From: Alphaproteobacteria bacterium
GTDB lineage: Bacteria > Pseudomonadota > Alphaproteobacteria > Micavibrionales > Micavibrionaceae
Length of the DNA stretch: 59,161 nt
Assembly: GCA_021775965.1 (NCBI GenBank)
Contig: JAJFGV010000025.1
Coordinates: 1-59,161, forward strand
Direction of reading: 5' to 3'
Shown one piece after another: positions 1-9,270 of this stretch; the stretch's first letter is position 1; every line of letters starts with the position of its first letter. Position numbers and translations under genes: made by a program. The notes under the pieces were generated by a model. It was not told the origin of the DNA. It searched no databases and worked only from the letters and a program-made list of their open reading frames with translations.

Positions 1-756
1 ATGGCAGGTCATTCCAAATGGGCGAATATCCAGCACCGCAAGGGCAAGCAGGATAAAAAGCGCGCCAAAATATTTTCTAAATTGGGGCGGGAAATCACCG
101 TGGCTGCAAGGCTGGGCGGTGGTGACCCGGATATGAACCCAAGGTTGCGTCTGGCGGTCACCACGGCGCGGGGGCAGTCCATGCCCAAGGACGGAATTGA
201 GCGCGCCATTCAAAAGGGCGCAGGCGGCACTGATGGTGAGAATTACGAAGATATCCGTTATGAGGGGTATGGCCCCGGCGGCGTTGCGGTGATTGTTGAG
301 GCGTTGACCGATAACAAGAACCGTACGGCCTCCGAAGTGCGCTCAATCTTTGCCAAATATGGCGGGAATTTGGGGGAAACAGGATCGGTTGGTTTTATGT
401 TCGACCGGGTGGGGGAGGTTGTTTACCCGGCGGATAAAGCGAGCGGTGATGATATGTTTGAAGCAGCGCTGGAGGCCGGGGCGGATAATGTCGAGAGTGA
501 TGAGGAAATGCATGAAATCACCTGCGCGCCCGATGATTTTGCGGCTGTGGCCAAGGCGCTGGAGGAAAAATTCGGCGAGGCCGAGCAGGCGGGCCTCGTG
601 TGGCGACCCAATGTGAGCGCGGAAGTGGATGAAACGCAGGCGGGTTCGGTGATGAAGCTGGTCGATGCGCTGGAAGATTGCGACGATGTGCAGAATGTGA
701 CCCCGAATTTTGAGGTTAGTGATGAGGTGATGGAGAAGTTATTGGCGGAGGGGTAA
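1..756 (+). CDS. yebC: YebC/PmpR-family protein
   Basis: 251 aa, a full-length YebC family member. The N-terminus shows the family signature [14 protein letters not shown] followed by a Lys-rich stretch, and the acidic C-terminal domain is intact. Members are cytoplasmic and have been described as transcriptional regulators and, more recently, as factors that relieve ribosome stalling. The window begins exactly on the ATG, so promoter and RBS cannot be judged. In alphaproteobacteria yebC commonly precedes ruvC-ruvA-ruvB. Here that order is kept but interrupted by an ORFan at 895-2205. Family assignment is firm; which molecular role applies here cannot be read from the sequence. Confidence 0.96.
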   Translation: MAGHSKWANIQHRKGKQDKKRAKIFSKLGREITVAARLGGGDPDMNPRLRLAVTTARGQSMPKDGIERAIQKGAGGTDGENYEDIRYEGYGPGGVAVIVEALTDNKNRTASEVRSIFAKYGGNLGETGSVGFMFDRVGEVVYPADKASGDDMFEAALEAGADNVESDEEMHEITCAPDDFAAVAKALEEKFGEAEQAGLVWRPNVSAEVDETQAGSVMKLVDALEDCDDVQNVTPNFEVSDEVMEKLLAEG

Positions 757-822
757 AATTATTTCTTTTAAATCAATTGATTACACGTTCTGAGCATCTT
801 TATTTTTTCATATTGATTTTTC

Positions 823-852
823 TTGTATTTTTATGAAAAGAGATGCTATAAC
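823..852 (+). promoter_or_regulatory. Predicted sigma70-type promoter for the 895 ORFan
   Basis: TTGTAT (823-828), an 18-bp spacer and TATAAC (847-852) preceded by TG (extended -10 form). It lies about 40 bp upstream of the favoured ATG at 895 in an A+T-rich gap. The same TTG at 823 could be misread as a start codon. Prediction by eye only. Confidence 0.5.
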
Positions 853-894
853 CTTTGGGCCGAATTAATTTATGAGCCCATGAGGAGAATAAGA

Positions 895-2205
895 ATGCCC
901 GTTACATTTAAAGACAATTATCTAAGACCTGGTTCCCCTAAGCTGTGTATGCCCGGTGAAAATCCAGGCGGCAATTTCCGTCCTACACATGGAGTGCAAT
1001 ATCCAGTGGATGACGTATGTAAGAATATGGTTGAGGTTATTGCCCGCAAGGGGTGGGATATTCCGGGTATTGATGTGACATTTGATACACATGGCGATGA
1101 AGAAAGCCCTCTTATGCAAGTGCGTACAATTTCTGGCGGAGAGCTGGGGAATAAATGGCGCCTTTGGTTTTGTCGCCCTGAATTTACGAATGGCCGATGG
1201 AATATTACAACGGGTATTAGTCAAATAAATACGCCGAAACAAGAGTTAAGTGTATTTGAAGATGGCTCGGGTCCAAGCCTTGAGCTTTATGCGGGCAAAG
1301 ATTGGGCAAAAGACGAAGATCGTTTTCTAACGGGCTCTAAGGTCAATTCTAAGTTAAACAAAGAGCCAAAGTGGTATCTAAAATATACAGGACAAGGAAG
1401 TAACATGGTTCATGATAATGATTTGGGTCGTGAATATGAGCCTGAAAAGGGAGTTATTGCGAGCTTTAAAGGCGCGCTTAGAGAAGACAGTAGGGAATAT
1501 ACCTCTATTCCAAAATCAAGAATATTTGGCAATGCCAAAAGCTTTCTTGAAAAGGTTGTGGCGGAAATTGACGCAGCGCATCCCGATCATGAACAAGGCC
1601 CGAAAACGCGTTTGCAGGAATTATCCAAAATTGACATTGTTCCGGTGCCGGAAAATACGCCGACATTGATCGTTACTGAAAAATACAGCCGCGGTGATAA
1701 CAATATTTTGGTAGCGGGCAACGGTTGGCGCTTGGCTGGTTGGGGTGTAAGGAACGATCCAGAAAACCCATTTCCCGAGAGAGCACATGACGGGTTTAGT
1801 TATGGGTTTGCGCAGGAACCATACAAATCAAATATTGGTTTGATTGGGGAAGACCCACGTTCTTCTGATACGCGCATTATGAGAGTTCAACTCAATCTTG
1901 CCAATGATATTTTTGTGGTTGATGAAAAGCTCTATGAAACAACAAGAGAAGCTTTTTCAAAAGTTGCGGAAGCAGAAAAGAGAGATCGTTTTACAGATGC
2001 AGAAGTCAACGAAATGACTGCAGCGATGGCAAGAACGATGGTGTCTTTGTCTGAGTATGGTGGAAATTACGAAAAGCCAATTTATCTGATTGGGCGTCCC
2101 CTAAAGGCCGACGAGGCCCATGATGTAACAGAGCAGGTTCGTCAGCCCAATCCAGACGATAGATGGAATCCCCATTTAAATTTTGAGCAAGTCTTAGCGC
2201 TGTAG
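895..2205 (+). CDS. Hypothetical protein (ORFan between yebC and ruvC)
   Basis: 436 aa, not recognised. The frame is open from a TTG at 823, but GAGGAG (882-887) sits 7 nt before the ATG at 895, so translation probably starts there (MPVTFKDNYL...). I see no signal peptide, transmembrane segment or known catalytic motif. The protein is hydrophilic and mixed in composition, with many aromatic/Gly turns and a C-terminal helical segment rich in Glu/Ala/Lys. Codons are more A+T-rich than in yebC or ruvC. It has its own predicted promoter and a 138-bp upstream gap, so it is probably a separately transcribed insertion into the yebC-ruvCAB block. The ORF and start are convincing; function is unknown. 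Confidence 0.8.
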   Translation: MPVTFKDNYLRPGSPKLCMPGENPGGNFRPTHGVQYPVDDVCKNMVEVIARKGWDIPGIDVTFDTHGDEESPLMQVRTISGGELGNKWRLWFCRPEFTNGRWNITTGISQINTPKQELSVFEDGSGPSLELYAGKDWAKDEDRFLTGSKVNSKLNKEPKWYLKYTGQGSNMVHDNDLGREYEPEKGVIASFKGALREDSREYTSIPKSRIFGNAKSFLEKVVAEIDAAHPDHEQGPKTRLQELSKIDIVPVPENTPTLIVTEKYSRGDNNILVAGNGWRLAGWGVRNDPENPFPERAHDGFSYGFAQEPYKSNIGLIGEDPRSSDTRIMRVQLNLANDIFVVDEKLYETTREAFSKVAEAEKRDRFTDAEVNEMTAAMARTMVSLSEYGGNYEKPIYLIGRPLKADEAHDVTEQVRQPNPDDRWNPHLNFEQVLAL

Positions 2206-2267
2206 TAAGTGCGCAAATAAAACTTTATGTTCTTGTTCCGTTCTTAAAACTGGGTTACACTTCTCCT

Positions 2268-2801
2268 ATGATTATTCTCGGCATTGATCCCGGGCTACAA
2301 AAGACAGGCTGGGGGATTATTCACAGTAGTGGCCATGCACTGCAATTCATTGGCTGCGGGCTGATTAAAACCAACCCGGCGGACTCTCTCGCGCAAAGAT
2401 TATCACACCTTCATATTGAATTATGCAAAATAGCCAAAGGGGAAGGGATGGTTTCCTCTTCTGGCGGGGCGGGCTTAATTGGCCTTAAGCCTGATGAGGC
2501 TGCCGTCGAGGAAACTTTCGTCAACCGCAACCCGGCTTCGGCGCTGAAACTGGGGCAGGCGCGCGGGGTTTGTTTAAGCGTGCCGGCGCTTTACGATATT
2601 CCTGTGGCCGAATATGCGGCCAACAAGATCAAAAAATCTATAGTGGGCGCGGGGCATGCGGACAAGGCGCAGATGGGTATGATGGTGCGCACGCTGCTGC
2701 CCGCCTGTGGAGCGATTGGCGTCGATGAGGCGGATGCTCTTGCCGTGGCGATTTGCCACGCGCATCATGGGGCGTGGGACCAGAAAATCGGGATTGCGTA
2801 A
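2268..2801 (+). CDS. ruvC: Crossover junction endodeoxyribonuclease RuvC
   Basis: 177 aa Holliday-junction resolvase, which cleaves symmetrically in the RuvABC complex during recombinational repair. The RNase H-like fold is recognisable from MIILGIDPG with catalytic Asp7, AVEETFVN with Glu81, and GVDEADALA supplying Asp153 and Asp156. Compared with the E. coli enzyme there is an insertion of roughly 15 residues (about 57-72, Gly/Ser-rich) before the second acidic motif. The next gene, ruvA, starts 4 nt after the stop, so ruvC-ruvA-ruvB is one operon. The ATG at 2268 gives the conserved N-terminus directly. Confidence 0.96.
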   Translation: MIILGIDPGLQKTGWGIIHSSGHALQFIGCGLIKTNPADSLAQRLSHLHIELCKIAKGEGMVSSSGGAGLIGLKPDEAAVEETFVNRNPASALKLGQARGVCLSVPALYDIPVAEYAANKIKKSIVGAGHADKAQMGMMVRTLLPACGAIGVDEADALAVAICHAHHGAWDQKIGIA

Positions 2802-2805
2802 AGCC

Positions 2806-3420
2806 ATGATTGGAAAACTTTCCGGCATTATTGACGAAACAAACGAAAACAGCCTCATTTTGGATGTTGGCGGGGTCGGCTATCTGGTGCAGGCCAGTGC
2901 CCGGACTTTGGCGGCAATCGGCGGCAAGGGTGATCCGGCCTCATTATTGATTGATACCCATGTGCGCGAGGACGCGATCACGCTGATCGGCTTTGCGGAG
3001 GCCGGTGAGCAGAGCTGGTTTCGTTTGTTAAATTCAGTGCAGGGTGTGGGGGCCAAGGCGGCGTTTGCGATTTTGGCTGTGTGCCCGGCGGATAAACTTG
3101 CCATAACTATAGCAGCGCAGGACAAGGCGGCGCTGACCCAGGCCGATGGGGTCGGGCCGAAGCTGGCGGCGCGGATTTTGACCGAGTTGAAGGACAAGGC
3201 GGCGAATATGGAGCTGGGGATACAGAAAAAAACCAAGAAATATCAGGATATTACAAGCGATGTTTCATGTGAAACATTAGATACGGACGCGGTCTCGGCG
3301 CTGATTAATCTGGGTTACGGCCGCGCGGAAGCCTATAGCGCGGTGTTGAGCGCAAAGGGTAAGGCGAATGATAATCTCGAAGAGCTGATCCGCGTGGCGC
3401 TGAAGGAACTGAGCGCATGA
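2806..3420 (+). CDS. ruvA: Holliday junction branch migration protein RuvA
   Basis: 204 aa, the normal length. The frame is open upstream into ruvC, but the conserved start [11 protein letters not shown] places the ATG at 2806. Domains are an N-terminal OB-fold (about 1-63, VGGVGYLV motif), helix-hairpin-helix repeats (about 70-130, with VQGVGAKAA and [13 protein letters not shown]), a flexible linker and the RuvB-binding domain III (about 155-204, [12 protein letters not shown]). RuvA binds four-way junctions and loads RuvB. Its stop overlaps the ruvB start by 4 nt (ATGA), implying translational coupling. The linker codons contain a parS-like 16-mer (see the entry at 3261). Confidence 0.96.
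   Translation: MIGKLSGIIDETNENSLILDVGGVGYLVQASARTLAAIGGKGDPASLLIDTHVREDAITLIGFAEAGEQSWFRLLNSVQGVGAKAAFAILAVCPADKLAITIAAQDKAALTQADGVGPKLAARILTELKDKAANMELGIQKKTKKYQDITSDVSCETLDTDAVSALINLGYGRAEAYSAVLSAKGKANDNLEELIRVALKELSA
3261..3276 (+). promoter_or_regulatory. parS-like 16-mer inside ruvA
   Basis: The 16 bases TGTTTCATGTGAAACA differ at one central position from the widely conserved ParB-binding consensus TGTTTCACGTGAAACA. They lie in the codons of the RuvA interdomain linker, where the amino-acid sequence is little constrained. Both half-sites are otherwise perfect. Whether ParB binds here is inference; parB and parA are not in this window. Confidence 0.45.
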
Positions 3421-4454
3421 GTGAAGCGGCCTTAGAAAAAAATCCTGAATTAGAGCGCGCGCAGCAAGAGCTGGAAAGCCATGATGAGAAATCTTTGCGG
3501 CCCTTATCGCTGGATGAATTTATCGGGCAGGAGGGCCTGCGCGCCAATCTGCGGGTGTTCGTCGAGGCGGCGAAATCGCGTGGCGATTCCATGGATCATG
3601 TTTTGCTGTTCGGGCCGCCGGGGCTGGGCAAAACGACGCTGGCGCAGATTATCGCCAAGGAAATGGGTGTTGGTTTTCGTGCGACATCCGGCCCGGTGAT
3701 TGCCAAAGCGGGTGATCTGGCGGCGATCCTCACCAATTTGCAGCCACATGATGTTTTGTTTATCGATGAAATTCACCGCCTGAGTAACGTGATTGAGGAG
3801 ATTTTGTATCCGGCGATGGAGGATCGGAAACTTGATTTGATCATCGGGGAAGGGCCGGCGGCGCGCTCGGTGCAGATTGATCTCGTGCCGTTTACGCTTG
3901 TGGGGGCGACGACGCGGAGTGGTTTGTTGACCAATCCGCTGCGTGATCGTTTTGGAATCCCTTTAAGGTTGGAATTTTATGCGGCAGAGGAGCTGCAACA
4001 GATTGTCGCGCGCACGGCGCGGTTGATTGATATGAACATGGATGATGGTGGCGCGCTGGAAATTGCCAAGCGCTCACGCGGGACGCCAAGGATTGCCGGG
4101 CGGCTGACGCGGCGGGTGCGGGACTTTACACAAGGAGATAAATCGGTTGGTAAGGCGCAGGTCGATGGCGCGCTGAAACGGCTGGATGTTGATGGTAGTG
4201 GTTTGGATTCTATGGACCGGCGATATCTGTCGTGCATTGCCGAGAATTATGGCGGCGGCCCGGTTGGTGTTGAAACCATTGCGGCGGTGCTGTCCGAGCA
4301 GCGCGACATGATCGAGGATGTGATTGAACCGTATCTGATGCAGCAGGGTCTGGTGCAACGCACGCCGCGCGGACGGGCGCTGTCGAGCAAGGGATTTAAA
4401 TATTTGGGGTTGAAGCCTATCAAAACAACGCAGATTGATCTGTTGGAGGAATAG
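3417..4454 (+). CDS. ruvB: Holliday junction DNA helicase RuvB
   Basis: 345 aa AAA+ motor that drives branch migration with RuvA. The Walker A motif is GPPGLGKT (66-73) and Walker B is FIDEIH (115-120). Sensor and arginine-finger regions follow ([17 protein letters not shown]), then the winged-helix domain at the C-terminus (QRTPRGR). The N-terminus carries about 25 extra hydrophilic residues before the conserved [11 protein letters not shown] block. The ATG overlaps the ruvA stop. It ends 3 bp from the convergent ORFan at 4458, leaving no room for a terminator between them. Confidence 0.97.
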   Translation: MSEAALEKNPELERAQQELESHDEKSLRPLSLDEFIGQEGLRANLRVFVEAAKSRGDSMDHVLLFGPPGLGKTTLAQIIAKEMGVGFRATSGPVIAKAGDLAAILTNLQPHDVLFIDEIHRLSNVIEEILYPAMEDRKLDLIIGEGPAARSVQIDLVPFTLVGATTRSGLLTNPLRDRFGIPLRLEFYAAEELQQIVARTARLIDMNMDDGGALEIAKRSRGTPRIAGRLTRRVRDFTQGDKSVGKAQVDGALKRLDVDGSGLDSMDRRYLSCIAENYGGGPVGVETIAAVLSEQRDMIEDVIEPYLMQQGLVQRTPRGRALSSKGFKYLGLKPIKTTQIDLLEE

Positions 4455-4457
4455 ATT

Positions 4458-5201
4458 CTAAGGCTGCGGTATTGCAGAAGGCTCAGTATCTAAATCTGCT
4501 GCCGGTTCGTTACCTTTAATCATTGCATCTAAATTAATGCTGCTCAATGCTACGGCGTTATCTGCCGCTGGTGGCTGCCCTACCTGTGTTGCAGCATTCT
4601 CAGGTCTACCTTCGAAATCCTGACCCAGAATTCTAGAAAAGTTACTTTCCAAGGTTTGGGCTGCTTGCATTGTCCATGAACCGTGTTCTTGGTCTGCAGC
4701 ACTAACGCCAGTCTCTTCAGTAGAAGCTGAACCTTTACGGTTGGTAAAACTTCCATCTGCTGTAACATCATAAGACACTTCTGAGCTGCTTGCATCTAGG
4801 TTCGAGCTATCATAGCTGCCATCGTGCCTGGCTTTTAATCCAACGCGGTAGCCGCCATCTTCATTTGGTTCGATGTTAATAGAAACGCCTGCGGTATGTC
4901 TGACGGCATTTTCAAATGCAACATCAACGTCACGAAATGATGTTCCAATGCCTTCTGCTTCAAGTAAAGTATCGGCATCTTTTGAGATTACGATATCTCC
5001 TTGATGTTCATAGACAGTAAGGTCTGCGTTTGGAATATCTATATTCTTTATAGCTTCGAGGGCGGCCAGAACAATTTCAGGTTGTTTGGACATATCTATA
5101 CCAATTCTATCCTCGGACATATCGTTTAATACAGGCTTCCCTATTGATTTAAAATCAACAGTAGGCATGTCCCCAAAAGATTTGTGTTCTTGATCCGCCA
5201 T
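4458..5201 (-). CDS. Hypothetical acidic protein between ruvB and ybgC
   Basis: 247 aa, not recognised. It begins MADQEHKSFG after a plausible GAGGG ribosome binding site. It is strongly acidic and Ser/Asp/Ala-rich, without Cys, signal peptide or membrane segment. Residues about 35-125 look folded (alternating hydrophobic strands and a helix). The C-terminal half is low complexity and ends in a Pro/Ala/Asp tail. It runs opposite to the flanking ruvB and ybgC and has A+T-richer codons, consistent with a lineage-specific insertion. Function unknown. Confidence 0.78.
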   Translation of the reverse strand: MADQEHKSFGDMPTVDFKSIGKPVLNDMSEDRIGIDMSKQPEIVLAALEAIKNIDIPNADLTVYEHQGDIVISKDADTLLEAEGIGTSFRDVDVAFENAVRHTAGVSINIEPNEDGGYRVGLKARHDGSYDSSNLDASSSEVSYDVTADGSFTNRKGSASTEETGVSAADQEHGSWTMQAAQTLESNFSRILGQDFEGRPENAATQVGQPPAADNAVALSSINLDAMIKGNEPAADLDTEPSAIPQP

Positions 5202-5284
5202 TATTTTACCCTCGCTATTATTTTGTTTTTAATTAGGGTCTATAGTGCCAAAAAATAGTTAACGAACGATTAAATTATGAAAAT

Positions 5285-5686
5285 ATGACACATTCCCTCC
5301 CCATACGCGTTTACTACGAAGACACCGATGCTGGCGGGGTGGTGTATAACGCCAATTACCTGAAATTTGCCGAGCGGGGGCGGACGGAGTATTTGCGCGC
5401 GATTGGCTTTGAGAATAAATCTTTGAAAGATACCAAAGGAATCCTGTTGGTGGTGCGTCATATAGAGGCGGACTATCTCAAACCCGGCCATCTCGACGAT
5501 CTTTTAACCGTGGAAACAAGCATTGAAAGTATGAAAAATACCTCTATTGTTATGAAACAGCTGGTTTTTAGGGAAAAAGTGCTCTTATTTTCTATGGATG
5601 TTGTGCTGGCTTGTATTGATGCGGAAGGGCTTAAGCCTGTAAGATTTCCTGACGATTTAAAAGCGGGCTTTGAAAAAGGGATTTAA
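5285..5686 (+). CDS. ybgC: Tol-Pal-associated acyl-CoA thioesterase YbgC
   Basis: 133 aa hotdog-fold thioesterase of the 4-hydroxybenzoyl-CoA thioesterase type. The active-site motif is YYEDTDAGGVVYNANYL (residues 10-26) with the catalytic Asp in EDTDAGG. The usual VYH is VYN here. A YLKFAERGRTE helix follows. It is the standard first gene of tol-pal operons and ends 5 bp before tolQ. No clear Shine-Dalgarno precedes the ATG at 5285. Confidence 0.94.
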   Translation: MTHSLPIRVYYEDTDAGGVVYNANYLKFAERGRTEYLRAIGFENKSLKDTKGILLVVRHIEADYLKPGHLDDLLTVETSIESMKNTSIVMKQLVFREKVLLFSMDVVLACIDAEGLKPVRFPDDLKAGFEKGI

Positions 5687-5691
5687 AGAAT

Positions 5692-6432
5692 ATGGCAAGT
5701 ACAGTTGAAGCAGTCGATCTGGGTGGCTATGACACTGACATGAGCGCATTGGGGCTGTTCCTGGAAGCAGACCTAATTATCAAGCTGGTGATGATGGCTT
5801 TGGTGTTTGCTTCACTGTGGAGCTGGTCGATTATTTTTTCAAAAAAGAGCACGCTCAGTCGTTTGAATCGGCGCGCCAACAGGTTCGAGGATTCATTTTG
5901 GTCGGGCGAGCCGTTGGATAAAATTTATGAGCGGGTGAAAAGCAGCAAGGAAGATCCGATGCTGCGGACGTTTTCCGCCGGGATGGATGAATGGCAGGCC
6001 GGCGTTGTCGGCGGCGTTCCCGCCAAGGAAAGCATGCAGGCCAGTTTGAAGCAGCGCGTTGAGCGGGCGATGTCGGTCACCATTGGCCGTGAGATGAATG
6101 CACTGGAGCGCGGGATGACGTTTCTGGCGTCTGTCGGATCAAGCGCGCCGTTTATTGGTTTGTTCGGTACGGTGTGGGGGATCATGAATAGTTTTTCGGC
6201 GATTGCCAGCACGAATAATACGTCGCTGGCGGTTGTCGCGCCGGGGATTGCCGAGGCGTTGTTTGCAACGGCTTTGGGGCTTGTTGCGGCCATTCCAGCG
6301 GTGATTGGGTATAATGTTTTTTCCAGCGCGTTAAATAGATATGGCGACAGGCTGGATGCTTTTACCGATGAGTTTTCGGCAATTTTATCACGTCATCTCG
6401 ATTCACAAGAGGATGATAGAAAGGCGGCTTAA
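5692..6432 (+). CDS. tolQ: Tol-Pal system protein TolQ
   Basis: 246 aa inner-membrane proton-channel subunit of the MotA/TolQ/ExbB family. TM1 lies about residues 22-45. A cytoplasmic loop rich in charged residues follows, then two long helices, MTFLASVGSSAPFIGLFGTV (about 143-170) and a C-terminal TM (VAPGIAEALFATALGLVAAIP, about 180-205), which carry the family signature for the TolQR ion pathway. With TolR it energises TolA during outer-membrane constriction at division. tolR follows after 3 nt. Confidence 0.96.
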   Translation: MASTVEAVDLGGYDTDMSALGLFLEADLIIKLVMMALVFASLWSWSIIFSKKSTLSRLNRRANRFEDSFWSGEPLDKIYERVKSSKEDPMLRTFSAGMDEWQAGVVGGVPAKESMQASLKQRVERAMSVTIGREMNALERGMTFLASVGSSAPFIGLFGTVWGIMNSFSAIASTNNTSLAVVAPGIAEALFATALGLVAAIPAVIGYNVFSSALNRYGDRLDAFTDEFSAILSRHLDSQEDDRKAA

Positions 6433-6435
6433 TCC

Positions 6436-6885
6436 ATGGGCGCTTCGTTAGCAGGAAAATCAAGTTCACGCAGAGGTCGCCGGTCGGGCGGCAGCTTTAC
6501 ACCGATGTCGGATATTAATGTCACGCCGATGGTTGATGTGATGTTGGTGTTGCTGATCGTGTTTATGGTTGCGGCGCCGTTATTGACGGCCGGCGTGCCG
6601 GTTGATCTGCCTGACTCTGAAGCCAAGCCGATTGTCGAGGAAGACAACAAGCCGATTGAAATTACGGTGGCCAAAGACGGCACACTTTATATTGGCGAAA
6701 CGGAAGTGAAGAAAGAAAAGCTGGTGCCGTTATTGTCGGCGATGACCGAAGGGCAGACGGATCGCCGCATATACATACGTGGTGATCAGGGTATTTCCTA
6801 TGGCACCGTTATGGAGCTGATCGGTAAAGTCAATGGAGCGGGGTTCAACAAGGTGGCTTTGATTTCTGATCCGAAAGGCAGGTAG
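6436..6885 (+). CDS. tolR: Tol-Pal system protein TolR
   Basis: 149 aa ExbD/TolR family. A basic, Ser/Arg-rich N-terminus leads into MSDINVTPMVDVMLVLLIVF. This is a single TM (about 30-50) carrying the essential proton-relay Asp in PMVDVML. The periplasmic domain follows (about 55-149, with VDLPDSEAKP and RIYIRGDQGISYGTVMELI). Works with TolQ as the motor for TolA. Spacing to tolA is 3 nt. Confidence 0.96.
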   Translation: MGASLAGKSSSRRGRRSGGSFTPMSDINVTPMVDVMLVLLIVFMVAAPLLTAGVPVDLPDSEAKPIVEEDNKPIEITVAKDGTLYIGETEVKKEKLVPLLSAMTEGQTDRRIYIRGDQGISYGTVMELIGKVNGAGFNKVALISDPKGR

Positions 6886-6888
6886 CGT

Positions 6889-7794
6889 ATGAACGCGGCC
6901 TCAATGAATGTTCAAGCAAATGTTCAGGCACAAAGTGGGCTGTTTTACTTTGATCCGGCGATGAAGGTGTCATTGATTGTATCTGCCATTTTTCATGTTG
7001 TGGTTGTCGTGGTGCTGAGTTTAAGCCTGCCTTATATCAGCAAAGACACTTTGATGATGAGTAATCCGGTTAGCGTCGAGATTGTTGATGTGTCGGATAT
7101 TGCGCAGACGAATAAACCTGCACCACCTCAAAAGCCAGAGCCGGAGAAAAAGATGGCGCCGCCGCAGGATAAGCCCGCACCGCCGAAAGTTGATTCAGAA
7201 AAACCGCCAGAAATTACCGAGCCGAAACCGCCGGATGTCAAAGAGGAGGTGGCCGAGCCGCGTGATGCGGTGCCGCCGCCAAAGCCTCTGGAGAAAAAAG
7301 CGGAAAAACCAAAGCCACCAAAAAAGAAACCGCCGATGAAAAAGGAGAAGGCGGCGCCAAAGGAAGATGATTTTGCGAGTCTTTTGAAGAATTTGACGCC
7401 CGATGCGGCGGAGCAGGCGGAAGAGACGGCGGAAGCGTCAGAAACGGCTGCGGACGTATCACAGATTGCAGCGCTGGCCAATCGGCTTACGATTGGTGAG
7501 ATGGATGCGGTGAAGCAGGGTCTAATGCCGTGCTGGAACATTCCGATTGGGGCCAAAAACGCACAGGATCTAGTGGTTGAGGTGAGGGTGTTGATGAATC
7601 CGGATCGGACGGTGCAGCGGGCTACCATTATGGATCAATCGCGCTATAATCGGGACAGCCATTTCCGGGCGGCGGCCGAGGCAGCGCTTAGGGCTTTGCG
7701 AAACCCACGTTGTGCGCCGTTGCAGCTCCCGCCGGATAAGTACGAACAATGGAAGACGACCGTGATTGAATTTAACCCACAAAACATGCTTTAG
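6889..7794 (+). CDS. tolA: TolA-like energy-transducing protein
   Basis: 301 aa. One N-terminal transmembrane anchor (about 26-48) is followed by a long Pro/Lys/Glu-rich periplasm-spanning region (about 75-165, alternating PPKP and EKK runs). An Ala/Glu helix comes next, then a C-terminal TonB/TolA-type domain (about 195-301, with [13 protein letters not shown] and [17 protein letters not shown]). It links the TolQR motor to TolB and, where present, Pal. The spacer is shorter and more Pro-rich than the Ala-rich helix of E. coli TolA, as is usual in alphaproteobacteria. Low-complexity composition explains the long antisense open frames here. Confidence 0.93.
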   Translation: MNAASMNVQANVQAQSGLFYFDPAMKVSLIVSAIFHVVVVVVLSLSLPYISKDTLMMSNPVSVEIVDVSDIAQTNKPAPPQKPEPEKKMAPPQDKPAPPKVDSEKPPEITEPKPPDVKEEVAEPRDAVPPPKPLEKKAEKPKPPKKKPPMKKEKAAPKEDDFASLLKNLTPDAAEQAEETAEASETAADVSQIAALANRLTIGEMDAVKQGLMPCWNIPIGAKNAQDLVVEVRVLMNPDRTVQRATIMDQSRYNRDSHFRAAAEAALRALRNPRCAPLQLPPDKYEQWKTTVIEFNPQNML

Positions 7795-7804
7795 GATTTT
7801 TGTT

Positions 7805-9124
7805 ATGAGACATTTTCTTTTCTTTTTGGCTTTTGTTCTTTTTCTGCCGTTGCCGGCAAGTGCCGAGCTGCGCATTGTTATGGATCAGGGTGTGGTCGAG
7901 CCGATGCCGATTGCGGTGTCGCCGTTTCATCCGGTCGGTGGCCAAAATGCCGATATGGCAGAAAATCTGCCGCGCATTGTGTCAGCCAATCTGGAGCGCT
8001 CGGGTCTGTTTAAGCCGGTTGATCCGCAGGCTTTTGTTCAGGATCACGTTTCGATTAACAAAGATGGCGTACGCTTTGCCGAATGGCGGGCGACGGGCAC
8101 GCAGGCGCTGATTACCGGTTCTGTGACCAAGGCGCCGGACGGCCGCGCGCGGGTTGAGTTCCGGTTGTGGGATGTGCTTTCGCAACAGCAGCTGATTGGC
8201 ATGGCCTATATGACCACCGATGATAACTGGCGGCGGATTGCGCATATTATGTCGGATGAAATTTACAAACGCCTGACGGGTGAAGAAGGGTATTTCGACA
8301 CACGCATTGTTTATATTTCCGAGCACGGCCCGCCGCAAAAGCGGATCAAGCGGCTGGCAATTATGGATCAGGATGGCGAGAATCATCGTTATTTGACTGA
8401 CGGGCGGGCGCTGGTTCTGACGCCGCGCTTTTCACCGGCGTCGCAGAAGATTACCTATATGTCCTATGGGAGCGGTAAGCCGACAGTTTATTTGTACGAT
8501 ATCAATAGCGGTCGTCATGAAGCGCTTGGTAATTTTCCGGGCATGACCTTTGCACCACGGTTCTCACCTGATGGGCGAAAAGTTGTTATGAGTATGGCAT
8601 CAGGTGGCAATAGTGATATTTACGAGATGGATTTAAGCTCGCGCAAGCCGCGGCGTATTACCAGCAATTCGGCGATTGATACGTCGCCATCCTATGCGCC
8701 GGACGGGCGGCAGATTGTATTTGAGTCTGATCGTGGTGGATCGCAGCAGCTTTATACGATGGATAATACCGGCGGTAACGTAAAGCGTATTACATTCGGC
8801 AAGGGGCGCTATGCCAATCCGGTGTGGTCGCCGCGTGGTGATTTGATTGCGTTTACGCGGATGTATCAGGGCAAGTTTTATATCGGCGTGGTGCGGCCCG
8901 ATGGCTCGGGTGAGCGTTTGATCACGAATGCCTATCATGTTGAGGGGCCGAGCTGGTCGCCGAACGGGCGGGTGTTGACGTACTTTAAAGAACGTCCGAC
9001 CGGTGCAAAAGGTGAGATGCGTCAAGCCAAGCTCTATACCATCGATATCACGGGGTACAATGAGAGATGGCTGCAGACGCCGCGGGATGGTTCTGATCCG
9101 GCGTGGTCTCCTTTAAACCCCTAA
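7805..9124 (+). CDS. tolB: Tol-Pal system translocation protein TolB
   Basis: 439 aa periplasmic protein. The frame is open back into tolA, but AGGA lies 8 nt before the ATG at 7805, which opens a clean signal peptide ([20 protein letters not shown], cleavage after ASA). An N-terminal alpha/beta domain (about 22-160) is followed by a six-bladed beta-propeller of PD40/WD40-like repeats ([49 protein letters not shown]). TolB binds Pal and TolA. No pal gene follows: the next 146 bp hold a strong hairpin, and then genes run the other way. Confidence 0.96.
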   Translation: MRHFLFFLAFVLFLPLPASAELRIVMDQGVVEPMPIAVSPFHPVGGQNADMAENLPRIVSANLERSGLFKPVDPQAFVQDHVSINKDGVRFAEWRATGTQALITGSVTKAPDGRARVEFRLWDVLSQQQLIGMAYMTTDDNWRRIAHIMSDEIYKRLTGEEGYFDTRIVYISEHGPPQKRIKRLAIMDQDGENHRYLTDGRALVLTPRFSPASQKITYMSYGSGKPTVYLYDINSGRHEALGNFPGMTFAPRFSPDGRKVVMSMASGGNSDIYEMDLSSRKPRRITSNSAIDTSPSYAPDGRQIVFESDRGGSQQLYTMDNTGGNVKRITFGKGRYANPVWSPRGDLIAFTRMYQGKFYIGVVRPDGSGERLITNAYHVEGPSWSPNGRVLTYFKERPTGAKGEMRQAKLYTIDITGYNERWLQTPRDGSDPAWSPLNP

Positions 9125-9169
9125 TCAATTTTAAGCATAATGGCCTGCAAACTGCATCTTTCTGCGCTT

Positions 9170-9205
9170 CCGGTGCTCGTGTAGGCAGACTACACTGCGC
9201 GCCGG
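9170..9205. repeat. Strong palindromic hairpin after tolB
   Basis: GTGTAG (9179-9184), loop GCAGA, CTACAC (9190-9195), enclosed by CCGGTGC (9170-9176) and GCGCCGG (9199-9205). The outer arms pair over seven positions with one G-T wobble. No T-run follows on the plus strand, so it is not a canonical intrinsic terminator. It looks more like a REP-type intergenic palindrome. It occupies the place where pal would normally begin. Confidence 0.45.
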
Positions 9206-9270
9206 TTCTCGAAAGCTACAGTTTTCGCCGCATTCTTCTTAAAATTATATGGAGTAACTTAGTTAATGTT

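Noticed and set aside
823-894. TTG start of the 895 ORFan
   Set aside because: This stretch contains the predicted promoter; the ATG at 895 has the only good RBS.
7128-7628. Gly/Ser/Phe-rich frame antisense to tolA
   Set aside because: Produced by the Pro/Lys-rich repeats of tolA; not a gene.
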